A stretch of DNA of 38,244 nucleotides, taken from assembly GCA_028714175.1 (NCBI GenBank), contig JAQTMV010000021.1, forward strand, positions 1-38,244, read 5' to 3'. This document shows positions 25,811-34,009 of this stretch, in pieces (within the stretch, counting starts at the first letter, position 1; every line of letters begins with the position of its first letter). The translations under genes and the position numbers were made by a program. The notes below the pieces were generated by a model, which was given only the letters and a program-made list of their open reading frames with translations, ran no database searches and had not been told where the DNA came from. The stretch is from Methylococcales bacterium. GTDB taxonomy: Bacteria; Pseudomonadota; Gammaproteobacteria; Methylococcales; Methylomonadaceae.

Positions 25811-26074
25811 ATGGACAACAAGACAGCAATTGAAAAGCTTATGGAATTCGTTGTTCCGGTAACCGAATCCGGTTGCTGGTTATGGATAGGAGAAACACAA
25901 GACGATTATGGACATATGAGTATTGATGGCGAGGATGTGTGTGCCGACAGGGTATTCTGGGAATCACTGCACGGACAAATTCCAAACGGGCTATGTCTTT
26001 GCCACAAGTGTAAAATTCGATCTTGTGTGAATCCTAATCATCTTTGCCTTAAAGACTCGGAAAATTATAATTAA
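25811..26074 (+). CDS. Small HNH-type endonuclease-like protein
   Basis: 87 residues from ATG 25811, with GGAG six bases upstream. The sequence follows the phage and homing HNH pattern GCWLWxG...YG...A-x-R-xxWExxxGxIPxGxxxCHxCxxxxCVNPxHLxL. Visible pieces are GCWLWIG (21-27), FWESLHGQIPNG, LCHKC (H65) and CVNPNHLCL (H77). The three Cys (64, 67, 72) may bind zinc. Position 46 is Asp in ADR where most relatives have AHR, so activity is uncertain. Freestanding proteins of this type spread by cutting alleles that lack them. Its place between two biosynthetic genes suggests an intruder and not a pathway member. Confidence 0.8.
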   Translation: MDNKTAIEKLMEFVVPVTESGCWLWIGETQDDYGHMSIDGEDVCADRVFWESLHGQIPNGLCLCHKCKIRSCVNPNHLCLKDSENYN

Positions 26075-26113
26075 CCCAATTGTTTCATAAATCTGTAGAG
26101 ATGCACTCATTCC

Positions 26114-26147
26114 ACCCGGCGTGTGCCTGATACAGTAGACGCCGGGT
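26114..26147. repeat. 9-bp perfect inverted repeat, GC-rich hairpin
   Basis: ACCCGGCGT (26114-26122) and ACGCCGGGT (26139-26147) with a 16-base spacer. It lies between the HNH gene and the acyltransferase gene, about 190 bases before the latter. No T-run follows directly (CTGCCGGGGGCCTTTT comes next), so it may be a weak terminator for the HNH gene or the end of a lost element. Confidence 0.35.
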
Positions 26148-26334
26148 CTGCCGGGGGCCTTTTGCTATTGAGAGAGTCTGACGTAAGCGTCCTTGGCCTG
26201 CTGGCAATGACTGCCTGGTCTTCGGCGCTGAGCTGTCTACGCGGAAGCAAATGCGCCAAGCCGGTAACCAGATCGTTGAATAACGACATCGGCCATTGTT
26301 GACTTATCATACTATTTTATGAGGCCTGTTATTT

Positions 26335-27699
26335 ATGGAAAAACGCGCCGCGCCGCTGCACTGGGTGATGACACCCTTTGAACACTATATGTACGCCGAC
26401 GACATTCCGTCCTATCCCATGGCCTGTTTTTATGACTTCTATTTTGATGGACTATTTGATCGCCTTCTCTTTTTGGATGCCTTGCGCCATGCGATACATG
26501 CGCATCCGCTCTATGGCGCCCTCGTGAAGGGAAATCCGGAAGATAAAACAAAGGATATATACTGGGAGTTTCAAGACGATCATTTGCCCTCCATTTCCTG
26601 GGAAAGTAGCGAGGTGCCGATTAGTTATCTGAAACAGGGGTTTCTTGATTTGCGTACGGAAGTGGGTCTGCGGCTTTGGCTGCGGGAAGGAAACGGCTCT
26701 ACCTTTGTCCTCATGCAGCACCACCATTCCGTTGCCGACGGTCGCGGCGCTTTGCAATTTGTCCAGACCTTGCTCACATCGTATCACCATCTCAAAACCC
26801 GTCCCAACGTCCCGCTGTTGCCGATAGCCTTTGATGCGAGGCTATTCGACGATCGCAATACCTTCCGGCTCAATTGGCGTTTTCGCCTGGCGCAGTTTCG
26901 TCTTGGTTTCGCCGGCACTATGAGGTTTATCACGGGTAAACCCGTCCCGATCCCAAATCCTCGGGGTCATAATTTTGTAACAGGGGACGATCATTTTCCG
27001 GTGCCGAATTCTGTGGCATGCCGATTCGATCCGGCTTATCTTACGCATCTTTCCACAACGGCGAAAACATGCGACTGTAAGATCAACGATCTCCTGCTTG
27101 CGAGTCTGTTTAACGGACTGAAAGACTGGGTAGCGAGCGCCAGCAACAACGCGAAGCAAACCCTCCGCATCGCCGTGCCTATTGACATTCGCCAGGATCA
27201 TCACCGATCGCTTGCCGCCGCCAATATCGTGAGCATGGCGTTTTTAGACAGAAAGCTCAATGAGATTAACGGCACGCCGGCGTTTTTAAAGGGTTTGCGG
27301 CAGGAAATGGACCAGAACAAAGAGTGGATGCTGAGCCTTACCATGCTGAACGCCATACGCCTTTTGGGGCGCTTCAAGCATACTTTGAAAATTTATTTTA
27401 AACCCGGCAAGTGCCAAAGCTCTACCGTGTTCAGTAACATGGGGGTGGTATTTAAGAATACCGGTCTTCCGATGGACCAGCAGGGCCATGTGATCTCCGG
27501 CAATATTAAATTGATTGATCTCACGATGATGGGGCCAATTCGGGAATTGACTCCACTCAACTTTATGGCTTATTCCTACGCCGGCCAGTTGAAAGTATCG
27601 CTCTATTTTGATGGCCGGCTATTCACCAGGCAAGAAGCGGATCAAATGTTGACCTTATTTACCGGCTACCTTGATCTTTCATCTCGTTGTGCTTTCTAA
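26335..27699 (+). CDS. Condensation-superfamily acyltransferase (HHxxxDG), PapA/wax-synthase-like
   Basis: 454 residues of the CoA-dependent acyltransferase fold shared by NRPS condensation domains, PapA enzymes and WS/DGAT. The catalytic motif is HHSVADG (H130, H131, D135, G136). The second half has the usual hinge and lid elements (SNMGVVFKNTGLP, LTPLNFMAYSYAGQLKVSLYFD). PapA-type enzymes esterify hydroxyls of polyketide lipids, and wax synthases join acyl-CoA to alcohols; the genetic setting points to acylation of the polyketide or its sugar. The gene ends the cluster: its stop overlaps the stop of rapZ on the other strand by 4 bases, with no terminator between. It follows the HNH gene after 260 bases, so it may have its own promoter. 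Confidence 0.82.
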   Translation: MEKRAAPLHWVMTPFEHYMYADDIPSYPMACFYDFYFDGLFDRLLFLDALRHAIHAHPLYGALVKGNPEDKTKDIYWEFQDDHLPSISWESSEVPISYLKQGFLDLRTEVGLRLWLREGNGSTFVLMQHHHSVADGRGALQFVQTLLTSYHHLKTRPNVPLLPIAFDARLFDDRNTFRLNWRFRLAQFRLGFAGTMRFITGKPVPIPNPRGHNFVTGDDHFPVPNSVACRFDPAYLTHLSTTAKTCDCKINDLLLASLFNGLKDWVASASNNAKQTLRIAVPIDIRQDHHRSLAAANIVSMAFLDRKLNEINGTPAFLKGLRQEMDQNKEWMLSLTMLNAIRLLGRFKHTLKIYFKPGKCQSSTVFSNMGVVFKNTGLPMDQQGHVISGNIKLIDLTMMGPIRELTPLNFMAYSYAGQLKVSLYFDGRLFTRQEADQMLTLFTGYLDLSSRCAF

Positions 27700-28553
27700 T
27701 GCAATTCCCTGTGGCGGACAATAACATTGACAAAGGGACTCTTGAACTTTTTGATTAATGAGTCAACCAGATATACAGATCGGTGTTGTCCACCCGTACA
27801 GCCGATCGCTACTGTCAAATAACTACGTCCTTCCGCTTCAAACCGGGGTATCCAGCGTTCAAGAAAAGCCGTAATATCCTGAAAAAATTCAGCTACCAAG
27901 GGTTGTTCTTTAAGAAAATCCATTACCGGCTGATCTTTTCCCGTTAATGCCCGCAATTCTGGAATCCAGTAGGGATTTGGCAGGCTCCGTGCATCAAAAA
28001 CAAAATCGGCATCTAATGGAACGCCATGCTTAAATCCAAACGACTGGAATTGCAAGGAAATGTGTTTTAAATCCCTTTCGCCGATTTGATCTCTGATTAG
28101 CTCGCGTAATTGATGGTAGTGCGTCCGACTGGTATCTATAACGACATTTGCATGTCTGGCAATCGGTGTCAACATTTCCCTTTCAATTTTGAGCGCTTCC
28201 TTCAACGGAATATTGAAATCCGTTAACGGATGCCGGCGGCGGGTTTCACTATAACGTTTCAACAATGTCGCTTCTTCGGCCTGCATGAATATAATTTCAC
28301 AGGCTATCCCTTTATCGCGAATCATGTTCAGGTTTTCGGAAAAATTAGCCAGACTTTCAAACTGATTTCTGGCATCAATGCCAATGGCTGTTTTTGCATA
28401 AGTCTTCTTATCCGCTAACATGACATGATTGACAAAGTCTTGCAGCAAGGTTACCGGAAGATTATCGATACAATAATAACCGCAATCCTCCAAAGTATCC
28501 AGGGCGATACTTTTACCTGAACCGGACAGGGCGCTGACAATTAATAATTTCAT
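27696..28553 (-). CDS. rapZ: RapZ, nucleotide-binding RNase adapter protein
   Basis: 285 residues, the usual length. The N-terminal P-loop is ALSGSGKS (8-15); the first Gly of the consensus GxxxxGKS is Ala here. DCGYYCIDNLP and the C-terminal GCTGGQHRSVYLVDSL are hallmarks of RapZ (YvcJ/YhbJ). In E. coli it binds GlmZ/GlmY small RNAs and guides RNase E to control glucosamine-6-phosphate synthase, linking it to cell-envelope precursor supply; here that role is assumed from the family. It follows hpf after about 64 bases filled by a repeat hairpin. In E. coli ptsN lies in this gap and npr follows rapZ; both are missing here. Confidence 0.95.
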   Translation of the reverse strand: MKLLIVSALSGSGKSIALDTLEDCGYYCIDNLPVTLLQDFVNHVMLADKKTYAKTAIGIDARNQFESLANFSENLNMIRDKGIACEIIFMQAEEATLLKRYSETRRRHPLTDFNIPLKEALKIEREMLTPIARHANVVIDTSRTHYHQLRELIRDQIGERDLKHISLQFQSFGFKHGVPLDADFVFDARSLPNPYWIPELRALTGKDQPVMDFLKEQPLVAEFFQDITAFLERWIPRFEAEGRSYLTVAIGCTGGQHRSVYLVDSLIKKFKSPFVNVIVRHRELH

Positions 28554-28561
28554 AAAAAAAT

Positions 28562-28620
28562 CAGGCGAAGGGCAAAAGGCACAAAAAGCTTTTTTCGCCT
28601 TTCGCCTTGTACCTTTTTTA
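28562..28620. repeat. Inverted array of 7-bp units (hairpin) between hpf and rapZ
   Basis: The right arm reads in 7-base steps CCTTTCG CCTTGTA CCTTTTT. The left arm reads in 7-base steps GGCGAAG GGCAAAA GGCACAA, roughly its inverse complement, around an AAGCTT centre. The stop codon of hpf (TAA, 28618-28620 read on the minus strand) falls inside the last unit. The same kind of array occurs at 34797-34874. The transcript would fold into a long hairpin that could protect or attenuate within the operon. Confidence 0.7.
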
Positions 28621-28908
28621 CCTATGACTTCCGGTTTTTTCTTTATGTTTGGAGATTTGACGTTCCAGTTTGTCTACCATCGCGTCAATGGCTGCATACA
28701 TATCTTCCTGATGATCTTCGGCAAATAATTTTGCTCCGCTTAGTTGCAGTGTTGCTTCTGCTTTTTGAACTAATTTTTCTACGCTTAAAATTACATGTAC
28801 ATCGGTAACATTGTCAAAATGACGGGCTAATTTTTCAAATTTTGCATCTATATGCGCTTTTAAAGCATCGGTCACTTCAAGATGATGGCCTGTTACAATA
28901 ACTTGCAT
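28618..28908 (-). CDS. hpf: Ribosome hibernation-promoting factor, short form
   Basis: 96 residues, the length of short HPF/YfiA proteins. MQVIVTGHHLEVTDALKAHI opens the beta-alpha-beta-beta-beta-alpha fold, and YAAIDAMVDKLERQISKHKE is the conserved second helix. It binds the 30S decoding centre and promotes 100S ribosome dimers in stationary phase. It lies 48 bases after rpoN on the same strand, the standard gammaproteobacterial order. Its last codons run into the heptad-repeat hairpin, which supplies the stop. Confidence 0.95.
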   Translation of the reverse strand: MQVIVTGHHLEVTDALKAHIDAKFEKLARHFDNVTDVHVILSVEKLVQKAEATLQLSGAKLFAEDHQEDMYAAIDAMVDKLERQISKHKEKTGSHR

Positions 28909-28956
28909 GGAATAAACTCCTGATTAATGGTAAATGGTTGGAATTATCTGTTGGCG

Positions 28957-30405
28957 CTATAAAATACGCTTGCGCTGACTTGATGATGAAATAGACATAG
29001 CTTCACGATACTTGGCAATAGTTCGTCTCGCTACATTAATGCCCTTTGCTTGTAAAAAATCGGCTATTTTTTTATCACTTAATGGTCTTGCCAGATTTTC
29101 ATTGCCGATTAATTCTTTAATAAATGCCCTGATAGCTATGGATGAACACTCGCCACCTTCTTCCGTTGAAACATGGCTGGAAAAGAAATATTTGAATTCA
29201 AAAATGCCATTTGGCGTATGCATGAATTTTTGAGTTGTCACTCTGGATATTGTCGATTCGTGTAATTCCAGTTCCTCGGCGATATCTCTCAATACCATGG
29301 GTTTCATCGCAATAGAACCATGCTCCAGAAACGCCGTTTGTTTTTCAACGATAGAGCGGGCAACACGCAACAAGGTATCATTGCGACTATGAAGACTTTT
29401 AATAAACCATTTTGCCTCCTGCAAATGGTCTTTCATGCAGGCGTTATCTTTACTGTTATCCGCTCTTTTAATCAGTGCCGAATAAAATGGATTAATGCGC
29501 AGTTTGGGCGCAATGTCCGGATTCAGATTCACTTGCCATTTGTCGTTTTGTTTGGTCACATACACATCGGGAATAACATATTCCGAATCAGAATCCTGAA
29601 TTTTAGCGCCCGGCTTGGGATCCAGCGTTCTGATCAATGCAACTATTTCATCCAGTTGCCATTCTGTAACGCCCAGTCGACGCATGAGCTTTTCTTGTTC
29701 ATGTGTAGCCAGCAGCTTCAGATAATGGGAGACAACAGCCAGAGCCTCCTGTCTGTAAGGTGTTGATTCGGGCAATTGTTGCAACTGTAATCTTAAGCAA
29801 TCACTTAAATCAATGGCAGCTATACCTGACGGATCAAAATGTTGTATCCTGTGCAGTATTGCGTTAACTTCATCAAAATCGAGATCGTCCAATTGATTTT
29901 GTAAGCCCTGAAAAATTTCCTCCGGGGAGCTGCTCAGATAACCGTTTTCATTAATGGCATCAATAATTGCCATGGCTATGGCATGATCACGCTCTGAAAA
30001 TCTGGATATCTCCAGCTGCCATAACAGATGATCCAGTAATGTTGAGGTTTTACAGCGTTGTGTCTCAAATTCAATCGCCTCGGAGGAGCTGTTTCCTGAC
30101 TCCATAACGCTCTCATAAATATCATCCCATGAAGAATCGATGGGTAATTCCTCAGGAATATCGGTTTGCGAACCCTCACTGGTATGCGTGTCGGAGTTTT
30201 CAATTTTCTTTTCCGGGGCAGCATCTGCAACCTGAACAATAGTGTTTTCATCCTCACTAATTTCCAGCATCATATTGGACTCAAGCGCCTGCTGAATTTC
30301 CTGTTGTAAATCCAATGTCGACATTTGCAGCAACTTGATCGCCTGCTGCAATTGCGGCGTCATCGTTAGTTGTTGGCCTAGCCGAAGATGTAAAGATTGT
30401 TTCAT
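28957..30405 (-). CDS. rpoN: RNA polymerase sigma-54 factor
   Basis: 482 residues, normal length. Region I at the N-terminus is Gln/Leu-rich (TPQLQQAIKLLQMS), followed by an acidic region II (EDENTIVQVAD...). The core-binding and HTH parts follow (LHESTISRVTTQKFM), and the RpoN box ARRTIAKYRE spans 459-468. It directs RNA polymerase to -24/-12 promoters that need enhancer-binding ATPases. It is cotranscribed with lptB (33-base gap) and hpf. I looked for -24/-12 promoters (TGGCAC-N5-TTGC) upstream of the polyketide cluster and the nor genes and saw none. Confidence 0.97.
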   Translation of the reverse strand: MKQSLHLRLGQQLTMTPQLQQAIKLLQMSTLDLQQEIQQALESNMMLEISEDENTIVQVADAAPEKKIENSDTHTSEGSQTDIPEELPIDSSWDDIYESVMESGNSSSEAIEFETQRCKTSTLLDHLLWQLEISRFSERDHAIAMAIIDAINENGYLSSSPEEIFQGLQNQLDDLDFDEVNAILHRIQHFDPSGIAAIDLSDCLRLQLQQLPESTPYRQEALAVVSHYLKLLATHEQEKLMRRLGVTEWQLDEIVALIRTLDPKPGAKIQDSDSEYVIPDVYVTKQNDKWQVNLNPDIAPKLRINPFYSALIKRADNSKDNACMKDHLQEAKWFIKSLHSRNDTLLRVARSIVEKQTAFLEHGSIAMKPMVLRDIAEELELHESTISRVTTQKFMHTPNGIFEFKYFFSSHVSTEEGGECSSIAIRAFIKELIGNENLARPLSDKKIADFLQAKGINVARRTIAKYREAMSISSSSQRKRIL

Positions 30406-30438
30406 TCGGTATCAAATCAATTATTGTAATGCCTAAAT

Positions 30439-31164
30439 TTAGAGACTGAAGTTTTTGCCTAAATAAACTTTACGCACTTCTTCATTGGCAACGATAGCTT
30501 CTGCCCCGCCTTCCGCGATCACCCTGCCATTGTTAAGTATATACGCACGATCACAAATACCTAGTGTTTCCCGGACATTATGTTCGGTAATTAATACTCC
30601 GATTCCACGATCCTTCAAATGCTCTATGATTTTTTTTATATCTTCAACCGATATAGGGTCAACGCCGGCGAAAGGTTCGTCCAGTAAAATAAATTGCGGA
30701 TTGGTAGCCAGGGCTCTGGCAATTTCAACGCGTCGCCGTTCACCGCCCGACAAACTTAAAGCGATTTGATCGCGTAGATGAAGTATATGAAACTCCTGTA
30801 GTAATTCTTCAATCACAAGTTCGGTTTGTCCTGATGTTAAATCGGAACGAATCTGCAAAACAGCGCGCAAGTTATCGGCCACGCTCAGTTTGCGAAAAAC
30901 CGAGGGTTCCTGAGGCAAATAACCAATACCATTTGCTGCCCTCAAATGCATCGGATAATGGGTAATGTCTTGTGAATCCAGCGTAATTATACCTTCATCG
31001 GCTTTAATCAGGCCAACCATCATATAAAAACTGGTTGTTTTTCCGGCGCCATTTGGCCCCAGCAAGCCGACGACCTCATTGGTGTTTACATGCAATGAGA
31101 CACCGTTAACCACATTGCGTTTATTGTAGGTTTTAATCAGCTGGCGTGCTGCTAGTGTGGCCAT
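30439..31164 (-). CDS. lptB: LPS export ABC transporter ATP-binding protein LptB
   Basis: 241 residues. Walker [10 protein letters not shown] (36-44), Q-loop [13 protein letters not shown], signature LSGGERRR, Walker [14 protein letters not shown] and the H-loop [10 protein letters not shown] are all present. LptB powers the LptB2FGC complex that extracts LPS from the inner membrane. Only 3 bases separate it from the lptA stop on the same strand, so translation is tightly linked. The GAGVDP-type D-loop and overall length match LptB over other ABC ATPases. Confidence 0.96.
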   Translation of the reverse strand: MATLAARQLIKTYNKRNVVNGVSLHVNTNEVVGLLGPNGAGKTTSFYMMVGLIKADEGIITLDSQDITHYPMHLRAANGIGYLPQEPSVFRKLSVADNLRAVLQIRSDLTSGQTELVIEELLQEFHILHLRDQIALSLSGGERRRVEIARALATNPQFILLDEPFAGVDPISVEDIKKIIEHLKDRGIGVLITEHNVRETLGICDRAYILNNGRVIAEGGAEAIVANEEVRKVYLGKNFSL

Positions 31165-31167
31165 TTT

Positions 31168-31686
31168 TTACTTTGCTGCTTTGGATTTTGGTTTTAATAT
31201 GACATGTACACGTTTGGCATCGGATGATTTTTCTCCCGCTTTAACCAGTGATGTTTTTATATCATATTCGATCAATTTACTGGAATAAGTGGCATTACCT
31301 TGCCAAACGGTCGCTTCATCAATCAAAATCAACAGGTTTTTTTTAGGGTAATACTCGCCTGTTAATGCTTCACCAGTAATATCTTCGCTACCTTCACTGG
31401 GCGTTTGTTTAAATTTAGCCCGTTTACCGGTAAACACCAATTTCTCGGCATCACCATCTACAAAATAAACCACCAGCTTATCCGAGTTGACCCGAATACT
31501 GCCCTGAATGGAAATGACATTACCGGTGTATGTGCTGGTTGCGGTCACATCATCATAAGTGGCGGTATTTGAGTCAATCGTTATAGGTTGATCGGCATCA
31601 CTTTCCAATGCCCCCAAATTGGAGCTCAACAGTCCTGATAGTAATGCACAACAGAAAAAAATTAGCTGTTTATTATTTTGTTTCAT
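31168..31686 (-). CDS. lptA: LPS periplasmic bridge protein LptA
   Basis: 172 residues when started at ATG 31684-31686, which has AAGGGG upstream and begins a signal peptide (MKQNNKQLIFFCCALLSGLL). A longer frame to 31734 exists but lacks such support. The mature beta-jellyroll pattern DADQPITIDSNTATYDD, TYTGNVISIQGSIRV and ALTGEYYPKKNLLIL is typical. LptA forms the periplasmic bridge that carries LPS to LptD/LptE. The start overlaps the end of lptC by 14 bases, so translation is probably coupled. Confidence 0.93.
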   Translation of the reverse strand: MKQNNKQLIFFCCALLSGLLSSNLGALESDADQPITIDSNTATYDDVTATSTYTGNVISIQGSIRVNSDKLVVYFVDGDAEKLVFTGKRAKFKQTPSEGSEDITGEALTGEYYPKKNLLILIDEATVWQGNATYSSKLIEYDIKTSLVKAGEKSSDAKRVHVILKPKSKAAK

Positions 31687-32239
31687 ATTTCCCCTTGACA
31701 TTTGCGAGTAATTCCAGATGAATTGGCTTGGCAAAAATCAGTTTCATCCCCGTTCCTGTTGTTCTGTTGGGTGGACTGATCAGCTCTGCCCACGCATCGG
31801 TTTCTGCATAACTGGATTCCGGCTTTACCCTTAATAGGCTCGTATTGATGATAAGTTCACTTACGCCTTCAGCCTTGGCCCTGCTAACAGTAACCTTGCC
31901 CTTTAATAGCAGATCCTTGCCGTCACCGGACAGAATGCCTGTTTCTGATTTAATGATCCACGGCGGCGTTTTCTCATTATAAAAAAACATTAATGGATTT
32001 ACCGTGTGCGTGGTGCCGTCATCGCTGTAATGAATTATTTCATCGCTAAGTAATTTGCTTTTTAATGTGCCGAGTTCATTCATTTCCCATTTTGTATAGC
32101 CTTTACTGAAATAATCCGGACTATGCGGTGGAGTTATGGCGCGTTCAATTTCATCCAGACCGGCCAATTTAACCAGCCACCAGCTCATTGCCGCAATAAC
32201 GGCCAAATACAGATAAATCCTGTTTTCCTTTAGAGTCAT
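31673..32239 (-). CDS. lptC: LPS export protein LptC
   Basis: 188 residues, the family's usual length. One N-terminal membrane helix (IYLYLAVIAAMSWWLVKLAG) is followed by a periplasmic domain of LptA-like jellyroll type (TKWEMNELGTLKSKLLSDEI, KSETGILSGDGKDLLLKGKV). LptC receives LPS from LptBFG and passes it to LptA. The start codon overlaps the kdsC stop by 4 bases and its end overlaps lptA, as expected of this operon. Sequence conservation in the family is low; gene order makes the call firm. Confidence 0.93.
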   Translation of the reverse strand: MTLKENRIYLYLAVIAAMSWWLVKLAGLDEIERAITPPHSPDYFSKGYTKWEMNELGTLKSKLLSDEIIHYSDDGTTHTVNPLMFFYNEKTPPWIIKSETGILSGDGKDLLLKGKVTVSRAKAEGVSELIINTSLLRVKPESSYAETDAWAELISPPNRTTGTGMKLIFAKPIHLELLANVKGKYETK

Positions 32240-32760
32240 TTTAGGTAAAAATTCACGATGTCGTCAAAGTGTCCCTGCGCCTGCATAATAAAATCGCAGA
32301 CTTCCCGTACTGCACCATGCCCGCCAGGCAGTGTCGTACACCAGTGGGCCCGTTGTTTGACGGCAAAGTTTGCATCATTGACTGCAATAGCCAGGCCGAC
32401 TCTGATCATGATGGGTAAATCCAACAAATCGTCGCCGACATGTGCGGCCTGCTCCGGCAAGATACCCGTTTTTTTAATAATTTCATCAAAAGCGGCTTGT
32501 TTGTTCTCCTGCCCCTGATAAACATACTCAATCCCCAGATTTCTCATGCGTAGTGCGACCGAGTTTGATTTTCGTCCGGAAATTACCGCTACTTCAACAC
32601 CTGTCTGGCGTAAAAGCTTGATGCCATGACCATCCCGGGCATGAAATGATTTATATTCATTACCCTGGTTATCGAAAAACAGTTTGCCATCGGTTAGCAC
32701 GCCGTCAATATCCAGAATCAACAATTTGAGTTTTTTGGCTTTTTCAATAATAGCCTGCAT
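32236..32760 (-). CDS. kdsC: 3-deoxy-D-manno-octulosonate 8-phosphate phosphatase KdsC
   Basis: 174 residues from ATG 32758-32760, preferred because AGGAG lies six bases upstream; a start at 32781, overlapping the kdsD stop, is the alternative. HAD-superfamily phosphatase with motif I LDIDGVLTDG (D17, D19), motif II VISGRKS and motif IV HVGDDLLDLP. It hydrolyses KDO-8-phosphate to KDO for the LPS inner core, acting as a tetramer in the cytoplasm. It sits between kdsD and lptC in the standard order. Confidence 0.95.
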   Translation of the reverse strand: MQAIIEKAKKLKLLILDIDGVLTDGKLFFDNQGNEYKSFHARDGHGIKLLRQTGVEVAVISGRKSNSVALRMRNLGIEYVYQGQENKQAAFDEIIKKTGILPEQAAHVGDDLLDLPIMIRVGLAIAVNDANFAVKQRAHWCTTLPGGHGAVREVCDFIMQAQGHFDDIVNFYLK

Positions 32761-32777
32761 TTTTTCTCCTTCTGTCA

Positions 32778-33755
32778 TCATACTATGCCAGCCCGTATCA
32801 AATCATGCATATTCAGAGCGCCCAGCATCATTTTCTGTTCATCAACGACGATCAAGGCGTTAATTTTTTTCTGTTCCATAATCTGCATGGCCTCAGCGGC
32901 AAGAATATCCGCTGAAATGACCGTACATTGAGGCGTCATTACTTCAGTGATAGTGGTATTGTGTATATCCAGATTTTTCCCCAGCATCCGCCGCAAATCA
33001 CCATCGGTAAAAATGCCAATTACTCGATTACCGGTATCAACTATAGCAGTCATGCCCAATTTTTTCTCGGTCATTTCCAGTAAAGCCTGGCTGATAAGCG
33101 CAGACGCAGGTACAGAGGGTATGTTGTCACCGGCATGCATGATATCGCTTACCCTTAATAACAGCCGTCGTCCCAAACTGCCGCCGGGATGAGATAACGC
33201 AAAATCGTCACGCGTAAAACCCCGGGCCTCAAGCAATGACACCGCCAAGGCATCGCCCATTACCAGCGCGGCTGTGGTGCTGGAGGTAGGTGCAAGGCCC
33301 AGGGGGCAAGCTTCCTGCTCAACAGCGACATTAATATGAGTAGAGGCAACAACACCCAGTGTTGAAGCCGGATTACCGGTCATCGCGATCAACGGCACGC
33401 CCAGTCGTTTAATGAGTGGTAGAATCTTTAAAATTTCCTCGGTTTCCCCTGAGTTTGATAAGGCAAGCACTACATCCTGCCTGGTAATCATGCCCAGATC
33501 ACCGTGGCTGGCCTCCCCGGGATGCACAAAAAAAGCCGGGGTGCCGGTACTTGCCAGTGTGGCGGCAATCTTGCCGGCAATATGCCCTGATTTACCCATG
33601 CCGATAACAACGACGCGGCCAGTACAATTGAACAGCAGCTTGCATGCGGTAATAAAATTTTCATTAATCTGCGCTGCTAATGCTGCAATCGCCAAAGCTT
33701 CAACCTGAATAACCGCCAGGCCCAATTCGCGAAGTTTTTGATCATTTAGTTTCAT
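32778..33755 (-). CDS. kdsD: D-arabinose 5-phosphate isomerase KdsD
   Basis: 325 residues, normal length. A SIS domain (about 35-170, with VVIGMGKSGHIAGKIAATLA and HPGEASHGDLGMI) is followed by two CBS domains (about 205-260 and 270-325). It interconverts ribulose 5-phosphate and arabinose 5-phosphate, the first step of KDO synthesis. It is the first gene of the minus-strand kds-lpt-rpoN block. The 250-base gap to its right (33756-34003) should contain the promoters of this operon and of the divergent pentapeptide gene. KpsF/GutQ paralogues look alike, but the gene order favours KdsD. Confidence 0.95.
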   Translation of the reverse strand: MKLNDQKLRELGLAVIQVEALAIAALAAQINENFITACKLLFNCTGRVVVIGMGKSGHIAGKIAATLASTGTPAFFVHPGEASHGDLGMITRQDVVLALSNSGETEEILKILPLIKRLGVPLIAMTGNPASTLGVVASTHINVAVEQEACPLGLAPTSSTTAALVMGDALAVSLLEARGFTRDDFALSHPGGSLGRRLLLRVSDIMHAGDNIPSVPASALISQALLEMTEKKLGMTAIVDTGNRVIGIFTDGDLRRMLGKNLDIHNTTITEVMTPQCTVISADILAAEAMQIMEQKKINALIVVDEQKMMLGALNMHDLIRAGIV

Positions 33756-34009
33756 GTGTTTGTATTAACGCCTAAAAATAATGCCGGTATGCTATTTTGG
33801 CTTGCAATTCTTGATAGTTGGCCTCGGTGGGCTTTGCTTTTAAGGCGCTAATGATAAAGCATTTATGCTTGTAGGGGACACTTGAATAGTGATTTAGTGT
33901 AATTTTTCATTATAAGGTTTGGTTGCAATACTGGTGAACTGACGTTAAAGTTTCTGGTTTTATTATTCATCGCTGACCGATTATCTTAATCAAGCTGGAG
34001 AGTATGTAC

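Noticed and set aside
26107-26310. Minus-strand open frame of 67 codons before the acyltransferase gene
   Set aside because: No family recognised, no clear ribosome-binding site, and its end spans the 9-bp inverted repeat. Could be a remnant, but there is nothing to support it.
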